DNA from: Mesorhizobium sp.
GTDB taxonomy: Bacteria > Pseudomonadota > Alphaproteobacteria > Rhizobiales > Rhizobiaceae
Reading direction: 5' to 3'
DNA length: 32,308 bases
Assembly (NCBI RefSeq): GCF_004962925.1
Contig: NZ_SUEO01000019.1
Coordinates: 7,822-40,129, forward strand
The first letter of the stretch is position 1; each line of letters starts with the position of its first letter. Shown here piece after piece: positions 25,421-32,308 of this stretch. Below the pieces are notes generated by a model. It was not told the origin of the DNA. It saw only the letters and a list, made by a program, of their open reading frames with translations, and ran no database searches. Both the position numbers and the translations under genes were made by a program.

Positions 25421-25609
25421 GCTTCGTCACCTATGGCGGAGCAAGGAGCGTAGCGACGCAGCGCAGACCGTAGGATCCATGCCGTGACTTGTGCGCGCCG
25501 CCACGGTGCAGGATTATGCTCCGCTGCGCACCCTGGCGAAGGTAGCGGCATGGATCCTAGGGTCTCCGCGACGGAGCTTCGCTCCTGCTTCGCCCTAGGA
25601 TGACGAAGG
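25421..25609. repeat. ~190-bp palindromic rhizobial-type intergenic repeat
   Basis: Outer arms CTTCGTCA (25422-25429)/TGACGAAG (25601-25608); inner arms TAGGATCCATGCCG (25471-25484)/CGGCATGGATCCTA (25546-25559). Confidence 0.82.
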
Positions 25610-25653
25610 AGGGAGGCTCCAGCCAATCTCGAACGTCTGCGGTGCTAACCGCT

Positions 25654-26583
25654 TCACGCGAATGGCACGGCCGTCGTGCCCTTTGGCAGTTTTGCCTCGT
25701 CGTCGGGCTCGACATGGATGGTGACGCGCACTGAAGGGATTTCTGCCTTCAGCGCGTCCTCGATGCGGTCGCAGATGACGTGGCTGGCGCCCACCGACAT
25801 GTCGGCATCGACGACCAGGTGAAATTCGATGAAGGTGGCGCGGCCGGCGATGCGCGTCTTGAGATCGTGGACCTCCAGCGCCCCCTTGCAATTGGCCGAG
25901 ATGATGTCGCGGATGTGCATGTGCTCCTGCGTGTCGACGGCGCGGTCCATCAGTCCGTTCATCGACGAGCCAATCACGTGCCAGCCCTGCCACAGGATGT
26001 TCAGCGCCACGATGACGGCAAGAGCGGGATCGAGGATTTGCCAGCCGGTGAGCACGGCACCCACCAGGCCGATGAACACGCCGACCGAGGTCGCCACGTC
26101 GGTCATGATGTGCCTGCCGTCGGCGACCAGTGCCGGCGACTTCTCGGCACGGCCGGCACGGATCAGCGTCCAGGCCCAGAAGGCGTTGATCACTGTCGCG
26201 ACGCCGTTGATGGCGAGGCCTATCCAGGGCTGTTCGAGCGGGGCGGGATGCCGCCAGGACCACCATACCTCATTGAGGATCAGAAGGGCTGCCAGCACGA
26301 TCAGCACGCCTTCCAGAACAGCCGAGAAATACTCGGCTTTGTGGTGGCCGAACGGATGATCCTGGTCGGCCGGCTTGTAGCTGACCTGGATCGCCCAATA
26401 GGCGGCGGCCGACGCAATGACGTTGACGATCGATTCCAGTGCGTCCGAATACAGCGCCACGGAACCGGTGACGTACCAGGCCGCCAGCTTCAGGCCGAGC
26501 ACGACGCAAGCGACGATGATCGACCAGAAGGCGAGGCTGGCGACCCTCTTCTTTGCCGCCGACTTGATTTCTGCTGTGGTCAC
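25654..26583 (-). CDS. Cation diffusion facilitator (CDF) transporter
   Basis: GSVALYSDALESIVNVIASAAAYWAIQVSYKPADQDHPFGHHKAEYFSAVLEG...ADGRHIMTDVATSVGVFIG...HDLKTRIAGRATFIEFHLVVDADMSVGASHVICDRIEDAL. Confidence 0.94.
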   Translation of the reverse strand: MTTAEIKSAAKKRVASLAFWSIIVACVVLGLKLAAWYVTGSVALYSDALESIVNVIASAAAYWAIQVSYKPADQDHPFGHHKAEYFSAVLEGVLIVLAALLILNEVWWSWRHPAPLEQPWIGLAINGVATVINAFWAWTLIRAGRAEKSPALVADGRHIMTDVATSVGVFIGLVGAVLTGWQILDPALAVIVALNILWQGWHVIGSSMNGLMDRAVDTQEHMHIRDIISANCKGALEVHDLKTRIAGRATFIEFHLVVDADMSVGASHVICDRIEDALKAEIPSVRVTIHVEPDDEAKLPKGTTAVPFA

Positions 26584-26615
26584 TGGGGAAGAAATCCCAA
26601 CACGAACCCCTCGGG

Positions 26616-28805
26616 CTAAGCCGCCTTTTCCCTGGCCTTGCGCGGCAGATGCGCAACGATGTTCTCGATGATGCGCATGCCGGCATTGTGGCCGAGCGTC
26701 ATGATCGATTCCGGGTGGAACTGCACCGCGGCGATCGGCTCCTTGTTGTGCTCGAAGGCCATGATGACGCCGTCCTCCGTCTCGGCGGTGACGATGAAGC
26801 CGTCGGGCAGGCGGACTGGATCGGCGAAGATCGAGTGGTAGCGGCCGACCGTCACCTCCTTGGGCAGGCCGGAAAAGATGATGCCCGGCTTCGACACGCG
26901 GATGCGCGACGGTTTGCCATGCATCGGCACGTGCAACTGCCGCAGCTCCCCGCCATAGGCTTCTGCCAGCGCCTGCAGGCCGAGGCAGACGCCGAAGATC
27001 GGCAGGTCGCGCGCGCGGGCCCGCTTGATGGTGGCGGCGCAGTCGAAGTCCTTCGGCGTGCCGGGGCCGGGCGACAGCACGACCAGGTTTGGCTTCAGCC
27101 GGTCGAAGACTTCGTCCGGCACAGGCGTGCGCACGGTCGAGACATTGGCGCCGGTCTGGCGGAAATAATTGGCCAGCGTATGGACGAAGGAGTCCTCGTG
27201 GTCGACGAGCAGGATGTTGACGCCGTCGCCGACGCGCGCGGTGGCGCGTTCGGTGTCGGCGGCATTGCCTGACTTGGCGTCGCGGATGGCTGAGATCATG
27301 GCGGATGCCTTCAGTTCGGTTTCGGCTTCTTCTTCCTCGGGAATGCTGTCGAAGAGCAGCGTGGCGCCGGCGCGCACCTCGGCGATGCCGTCCTTGATGC
27401 GAATGGTGCGAAGCGTCAGGCCGGTGTTCATGTCACCGTTGAAATTGACCATTCCGATCGCCCCGCCATACCAGGCGCGCGGGCTCTTCTCGTTCTGCTC
27501 GATGAAGCGCATAGCCCATAATTTCGGCGCGCCGGTGACGGTGACCGCCCAGGCATGGGACAGGAACGCGTCGAAGGCGTCCATGCCTTCGCGCAGCCGC
27601 CCCTCGATATGGTCGACGGTGTGGATCAGCCGCGAATACATCTCGATCTGGCGGCGGCCGATGACGCGCACCGAGCCCGGGTCGCAGACCCTCGACTTGT
27701 CGTTGCGGTCGACGTCCGAGCACATGGTCAGCTCGGATTCGTCCTTCTTCGAATTGAGCAATTTCAGGATCTGCTCGCTATCGGAAATGGCGTCGTCGCC
27801 GCGCTTGATGGTGCCGGAGATCGGACAGGTCTCGACACGGCGGCCGTTGACGCGCACGAACATTTCGGGGGAGGCGCCGATCAGGTATTCGCCCTCGCCG
27901 AGATTGATGAAGAAGGAATAGGGCGAGGGGTTGATGATCTTCAGCTTGCGGGAGATGTCGGAGGGCGGCGTCTCGCAGCGCTCGTAGAACATCTGGCCGG
28001 GCACGACCTCGAACAGGTCGCCGCGCTTGAAACTCTCCATCGCCTTGCGCACCAGATTGGCATATTCGCCGGGCTCATGGTCGCCGCGCGGCGGGATGCG
28101 GTCGGCGGTCTTGAACGGCTCGACGATTTCGTCGCGCGGCAATCCCTCCGTCGAAAACCCGTCGCCGGAATAGTCGTAGCGGTCGGTCCAGGCCTTGGTC
28201 GAATAGTGGTCGACGACCAGGATCTCGTCGGGCAGGAACAGCACAAGGTCGCGCTGGCTTTGCTGGCGCTCGAGCTTGTAGTCGACCGGATCGAACTGGA
28301 AGGCGAGATCGTAGCCGAAGGCGCCGTAGAGGCCGAGATTGGCGTCTTCCTCCGTTTTGAACAGAGCGGTGATGGCGCGCAGCACGGTGAAGACGGAGGG
28401 AACGCGGCTGCGTTCTTCTTCGGTGAGGGCACGGCCGGGCTTGGCCACGTCGAGGCGGATCAGCCTCTTCGACGTCTCGGCGATCGTCACGTCGTCAAGG
28501 CCGCCGAGTGCCTTGCCGATCACCGGCAGAAGCACCTCGCCACGGCTGTTCAGCGCCTCGATGCGCATGGCGCGGCCGCGCGCCGAGATCACCAGCGGCG
28601 GGTCGATGATGGCGGTGTCCCAGCGCGTGTAGCGGCCGGGATATTCGTAATTCGAGGAAAACACGGCGCCGCGGCGCGCATTCAGCCCGTCGATATAGGC
28701 GTCGATCGCGCCGTCGTAAGGCCGGTCGTGGCGCTCGCGGGTAATCGCCACGCCACCCGCGGTGACGAAGCGCTCCGCCCCGTTCTCCAGAATTTTCGTC
28801 GTCAT
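26616..28805 (-). CDS. trpE(G): Anthranilate synthase, fused TrpE-TrpG
   Basis: N-terminal TrpE ([32 protein letters not shown]...[18 protein letters not shown]) fused to glutamine amidotransferase ([14 protein letters not shown]...[17 protein letters not shown]...[11 protein letters not shown]). Confidence 0.97.
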   Translation of the reverse strand: MTTKILENGAERFVTAGGVAITRERHDRPYDGAIDAYIDGLNARRGAVFSSNYEYPGRYTRWDTAIIDPPLVISARGRAMRIEALNSRGEVLLPVIGKALGGLDDVTIAETSKRLIRLDVAKPGRALTEEERSRVPSVFTVLRAITALFKTEEDANLGLYGAFGYDLAFQFDPVDYKLERQQSQRDLVLFLPDEILVVDHYSTKAWTDRYDYSGDGFSTEGLPRDEIVEPFKTADRIPPRGDHEPGEYANLVRKAMESFKRGDLFEVVPGQMFYERCETPPSDISRKLKIINPSPYSFFINLGEGEYLIGASPEMFVRVNGRRVETCPISGTIKRGDDAISDSEQILKLLNSKKDESELTMCSDVDRNDKSRVCDPGSVRVIGRRQIEMYSRLIHTVDHIEGRLREGMDAFDAFLSHAWAVTVTGAPKLWAMRFIEQNEKSPRAWYGGAIGMVNFNGDMNTGLTLRTIRIKDGIAEVRAGATLLFDSIPEEEEAETELKASAMISAIRDAKSGNAADTERATARVGDGVNILLVDHEDSFVHTLANYFRQTGANVSTVRTPVPDEVFDRLKPNLVVLSPGPGTPKDFDCAATIKRARARDLPIFGVCLGLQALAEAYGGELRQLHVPMHGKPSRIRVSKPGIIFSGLPKEVTVGRYHSIFADPVRLPDGFIVTAETEDGVIMAFEHNKEPIAAVQFHPESIMTLGHNAGMRIIENIVAHLPRKAREKAA

Positions 28806-28863
28806 TGCCGTCTCCATCAGCATCTATATCAGCGTCTTGGGGCAACCGACCCGGGCATGGCTT

Positions 28864-28902
28864 GAAAAAACAAATGGCCGCCCGGACATTCCGTTGCGGC
28901 CA
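28864..28902 (-). terminator. trp attenuator terminator
   Basis: Minus strand TGGCCGC (28902-28896)...GCGGCCA (28881-28875) followed by TTTGTTTTTTC. Confidence 0.9.
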
Positions 28903-28941
28903 CCTTCTATTGTCACGCGCACGCGTTCGAACAGGCCGCTG

Positions 28942-28986
28942 TCAGCGAGCCCACCACCAAACCGTCTTGATCGAGCGCATGTTCAT
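28942..28986 (-). CDS. trpL: trp leader peptide (peTrpL)
   Basis: ATG AAC ATG CGC TCG ATC AAG ACG GTT TGG TGG TGG GCT CGC TGA = MNMRSIKTVWWWAR*; ends WWWAR like the S. meliloti trp leader peptide. Confidence 0.92.
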   Translation of the reverse strand: MNMRSIKTVWWWAR

Positions 28987-29060
28987 GGCGATTCCAATAG
29001 CGGCGATTGAACGGCCGCGCAACTGGATTCAATGGAGGGCATGGAGAAGCGCTTGAGCCC

Positions 29061-30134
29061 TCAATCCTCCAGTGTTCCCGACCTTGCGTCGGCGCTCTTC
29101 CTGTCGCCGACCAGCTTCAGCAGATCTTCGCCGGCACGGATGATGCGCCGGGAACGCCGTGTCAGGATGATGCCCGCCTGCGGCGCGAACACCGGCGTGC
29201 GGCCGCCGGCTTCACCCGGTGCATGGACGATGGTGGCAAGCAGCGCGCCTTTTGCCACACGGTCGCCGGGCTTCACGTTGTAGAGGATCGCACCCGCCCG
29301 AGGGGCCGGCATCATGTCGATGTTTTCGAGCGCTGCGACGATACCGGTGAAAGAATTGGGACCGGCAAAGCTGCCGGGCGCGGGCAGCGCCTGGTCCAGG
29401 ATCACGCCGCGCGCAACCAGCAGCCGATAGAGTCCTTCAGCATCGGAAGCGGCGAGAGCGCCATCGACATCGAGTATGCCGCGATACTCGACCGTGGTGG
29501 CGATGCGCCGGTCGAACCGAGCCACATCGGCGGGGACGTTCAGATACGGCGTGATCGAGGCGCCTTCGAAGGTGCCGTCGGTGTCCTCATCCCACAGGAT
29601 TACCGCACCAACGCCCATGGCCGCCGCACAATCCGCCATCGCCGGCCACAGGCTGGTGTGGACATAGAGGTAGGCGAGACCCTCGTCGTCGCAGTGCAGG
29701 TCGAGGACGATGTCGTGGCCGATCGACAGCTGCAGCAGCTGCGTCTTGAGCCGCTGATCGGCCGTACCGAGGGTGGTGTCCGGCAAGAGCGTTGTGTCCG
29801 GCGCGGCCAGCAGCGGAAAGCCGCGGTTGAAGTTGGTGCGCGTGCCCAGGTGAAAACGGCCCTGATGCTCGCCGAAATGATACTGGGCGCGGCCGATGGG
29901 ATTGGCTTGGGGCACGATGGTGATAGTGCCCTTGATGCGGCCTTCCGCTTTGGCCTTTTCGAGCATCGGCATCAGCGCGTCGATGGCGACGACGCCCGGC
30001 AGCTCGCCGGCATGAAGTGCTGCCTGCAGATAGGCCGAAGGTGCTGCCTTGTCGATGCCGTCAAAGCGGAAAACCGGGAATTCGTAGGAAACGCCCTCGC
30101 TGTCGCCGGCAATGCGCTCGATCGATTTCTGCAT
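29061..30134 (-). CDS. Succinylglutamate desuccinylase/aspartoacylase-family (M14-like) deacylase
   Basis: YLQAALHAGELPGVVAIDALMPML...TITIVPQANPIGRAQY...FNRGFP...DIVLDLHCDDEGLAYLYVHTSLW: HxxE and DLHCD zinc motifs. Confidence 0.9.
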   Translation of the reverse strand: MQKSIERIAGDSEGVSYEFPVFRFDGIDKAAPSAYLQAALHAGELPGVVAIDALMPMLEKAKAEGRIKGTITIVPQANPIGRAQYHFGEHQGRFHLGTRTNFNRGFPLLAAPDTTLLPDTTLGTADQRLKTQLLQLSIGHDIVLDLHCDDEGLAYLYVHTSLWPAMADCAAAMGVGAVILWDEDTDGTFEGASITPYLNVPADVARFDRRIATTVEYRGILDVDGALAASDAEGLYRLLVARGVILDQALPAPGSFAGPNSFTGIVAALENIDMMPAPRAGAILYNVKPGDRVAKGALLATIVHAPGEAGGRTPVFAPQAGIILTRRSRRIIRAGEDLLKLVGDRKSADARSGTLED

Positions 30135-30219
30135 GATACTCCTCCAGGAAAGAGGCCGAACACATGCCCTTTCGCCGATACGCTGTCGATTGGTCCAGTC
30201 TGCTGCGCTATGGGCGCAA

Positions 30220-31389
30220 CTATTGCGCGGGGTGCGTCACCAGCAGCTGGCGGTCCAACGTCTGCGACATTACCGCCACGGCGACCGCCAGCAGGGCGAG
30301 CGCTGCGCCGACCAGCGGCAGATTGGCATAGGACACGCCCAGTGAAAGTGCCACGCCGCCTACCCAGGCGCCCACGGCATTGCCGATGTTGAAGGCGCCC
30401 TGGTTCAGCGTGGCGGCTAGGTTCGGCGCTTCGGAGGCCGCTTCGACGACGCGGATCTGCAATGGCGGCACGATGACGAAGACGAGCAGGCCCCACAGGA
30501 AAACGATGAAGATGGCCACGGCTGCGATGGCGCCGAATTCGGCGAAGCCGACGAGCAGCAGCGCCAGCATCAGCAGCGTGCCGATCACCGTCGGCATCAA
30601 TTTCCAGTCGGCCAGCCTGCCGCCGATGATGTTGCCGATGGTCATGCCGCCGCCGAACAGCAGCAGCACCCAAGTCACCGTTGCGGTCGACAGGCCGGAG
30701 ACGTCGGTGAGATAGGGCTTTATGTAGGTGAAGACGGCAAACAGGCTGGCCGATGCCAGCGCCGAGATCAGCATGGCCAGCCAGACCTGCAGCTTGCCGA
30801 GCACGCGCACCTCGCCGAGCAGGCCGCCGCCGCTCGGTTGGGTGATGCCGGCGGGCACCAGCCAGGCGATGGCTGCGACCGAGATAAGGCCGATCCCGAC
30901 CACGGCCAGGAAGGTGGCGCGCCAGCCATAGGCTTCGCCGAGTGCTGTGCCGCCGGGAACACCGAGGATGTTGGACAAGGTCAGACCGGCGAACATCAGC
31001 GCGATGGCGCTGGCCCGCTTGTTACGCGGCACCAGACTGGCGGCGACGACCGAGCCGATGCCGAAGAAGGCGCCATGGCCGAAGGCTGTGAAGACGCGCG
31101 CCGCCATCAGCATCCAATAATTGGGCGCGATTGCGCACAACAGATTGCCGACGACGAACAACATTGTCAGGCCGATCAGCACCGGCTTGCGCGGCATGTG
31201 TGCGGTGGCCACCGCGATCACCGGCGCGCCGAAGACGACGCCGAGCGCATAGCCGGTGACCAGCAGGCCGGCCGAGGGGATCGAAACGCCGAGGTCGGCG
31301 GCGACCTCGGGCAGCAGGCCCATGATGACGAATTCGGTGGTGCCGATACAGAAGGACGCAATGGCAAGCGCTAGGATCGGCAGGGGCAT
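30220..31389 (-). CDS. MFS transporter (DHA1 / AraJ-like)
   Basis: MPLPILALAIASFCIGTTEFVIMGLLPEVAADLGVSIPSAGLLVTGYALGVVFGAPVIAVATAHMPRKPVLIGLTMLFVVGNLLCAIAPNYWMLMAARVFTAFGHGAFFGIGSVVAASLV. Confidence 0.93.
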   Translation of the reverse strand: MPLPILALAIASFCIGTTEFVIMGLLPEVAADLGVSIPSAGLLVTGYALGVVFGAPVIAVATAHMPRKPVLIGLTMLFVVGNLLCAIAPNYWMLMAARVFTAFGHGAFFGIGSVVAASLVPRNKRASAIALMFAGLTLSNILGVPGGTALGEAYGWRATFLAVVGIGLISVAAIAWLVPAGITQPSGGGLLGEVRVLGKLQVWLAMLISALASASLFAVFTYIKPYLTDVSGLSTATVTWVLLLFGGGMTIGNIIGGRLADWKLMPTVIGTLLMLALLLVGFAEFGAIAAVAIFIVFLWGLLVFVIVPPLQIRVVEAASEAPNLAATLNQGAFNIGNAVGAWVGGVALSLGVSYANLPLVGAALALLAVAVAVMSQTLDRQLLVTHPAQ

Positions 31390-31539
31390 GGTGCGTCCAG
31401 AATGAATCGGTTCAAATGGAGACTGTCCGGAGATGCGCCAGGCCCACAAGCGTCCTTGCTGCAATGCTGCATTGCAGAAAACGGGTAGCAGATCGCGACC
31501 GCGTTGTGCGTTTGCCGCCTGCGGTGAATGGAGAGCGGC

Positions 31540-32308
31540 CTATGCCAGCGGCTTCAGCTCCTGGGCAATGGTGGGCAGAAGTTCCGAGACATTCGGATGG
31601 ATGTGCATTGCCCGCGCGAGCGTCCTGACCGGCGCCTTTGCATACATCAGGTCAAGCACGCAGTGTATCGCCTCGTCGCCACCGGGGCCGAGCACCGAAC
31701 AGCCGAGGATTTCCTTGGTGTCGGCGTCGACCAGGATCTTCATAAAGCCTTGCGTCTCGCCTTTCTCGATGGCACGGCCGACGCGGGTCATCGGCCGCTG
31801 GCCGACCAGCGCGCGACGACCGGACTTTCTTACCGCTGTCTCGGTCATGCCGCAGCGGCCGAGCGGCGGATCGATATAGAGCGCGTAGGCCTCGATACGG
31901 TCGCTCACCTTGCGCGGATCGTTGTCGAGCAGATTGGCGGCTACGATCTCGTAATCGTTGTATGAGGTGTGGGTGAAGGCACCCTTGCCGTTGCAGTCAC
32001 CCATCGCCCAGATGCCGGGCACGCTGGTGCGCAACTGGTCGTCGACGACAATGAAGCCGCGTTTGTCGACTTGGACGCCGGCCTTGTCGAGACCGAGATC
32101 GTCGGTGTTGGGCGTCCGGCCCAGCGCCAGCAGCACATGCGAGCCGACCGCCGGCGCCTTGCCGGCGGAGAAGGTCACGGCAATGTCATTGCCCTTTCTG
32201 GCGAAGCTGATGTCGTCGGCGCCGAGATGGACCGTGATGTCTTCGTTTTCGAGGATGCACAGGATGGCGGCCGAGACATCCTCGTCCTCGCGCGCGATCA
32301 GCCGCGGG
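31540..32308 (-). CDS. FAD-containing pyridine nucleotide-disulfide oxidoreductase (C-terminal part; runs off the right edge)
   Basis: HVLLALGRTPNTDDLGLDKAGVQVDKRGFIVVDDQLRTSVPGIWAMGDCNGKGAFTHTSYNDYEIVAANL...YALYIDPPLGRCGMTETAVRKSGRRALVG...MHIHPNVSELLPTIAQEL. Confidence 0.9.
   Translation of the reverse strand, partial: PRLIAREDEDVSAAILCILENEDITVHLGADDISFARKGNDIAVTFSAGKAPAVGSHVLLALGRTPNTDDLGLDKAGVQVDKRGFIVVDDQLRTSVPGIWAMGDCNGKGAFTHTSYNDYEIVAANLLDNDPRKVSDRIEAYALYIDPPLGRCGMTETAVRKSGRRALVGQRPMTRVGRAIEKGETQGFMKILVDADTKEILGCSVLGPGGDEAIHCVLDLMYAKAPVRTLARAMHIHPNVSELLPTIAQELKPLA

Noticed and set aside
26616-28805. TrpE-TrpG gene fusion as a novelty
   Set aside because: The fused trpE(G) gene is a well-known feature of rhizobia and relatives.
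27555-28865. 436-aa plus-strand ORF antisense to trpE(G)
   Set aside because: GC-rich shadow ORF over a confidently assigned gene; low-complexity composition with no recognisable domain.
29775-29815. PDTTLLPDTTL mini-duplication in the deacylase
   Set aside because: Short, imperfect and inside a coding gene; not enough to suggest function.
29007-30392. 461-aa plus-strand ORF over the deacylase
   Set aside because: Antisense shadow; the opposite strand has intact zinc-binding motifs.

Overview
The window is chromosomal DNA of an alphaproteobacterium, most likely Rhizobiales and close to Mesorhizobium, judging by gene content, codon bias and interspersed repeat families. I found no phage, plasmid, CRISPR, rRNA or tRNA. 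The left third holds a cell-cycle regulatory block: sciP (DUF1153), a FliJ-like gene, ctrA, a single-domain receiver, chpT and an eipA-like DUF1134 gene. The rest is mostly housekeeping and metabolism: mnmA (partial), a TrmH-like methyltransferase, a NolR-like ArsR regulator, a HugZ-like protein, CaiB/BaiF, SDRs, GST/GHR, Nudix, a metallophosphoesterase, a wHTH-TPR regulator, leuA, AbrB, CDF, the trpE(G) fusion, a deacylase, MFS and a flavoprotein (partial). The most interesting signals are non-coding: (i) a trp attenuator with leader peptide MNMRSIKTVWWWAR upstream of trpE(G); (ii) a leuA leader with a 43-aa ORF containing LLLLGL and duplicated, mutually exclusive hairpin arms; (iii) a cluster of four GANTC sites plus CtrA half-site-like motifs upstream of ctrA, and a CtrA-box-like site upstream of sciP; (iv) three repeat clusters, all at tail-to-tail gene junctions; (v) a decayed HxlR-family gene beside sciP; (vi) operator-like dyads at the Nudix/metallophosphoesterase and ArsR promoters. 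I did not find a clearly novel multi-gene system. All calls are by eye from sequence and translation; no searches were run.
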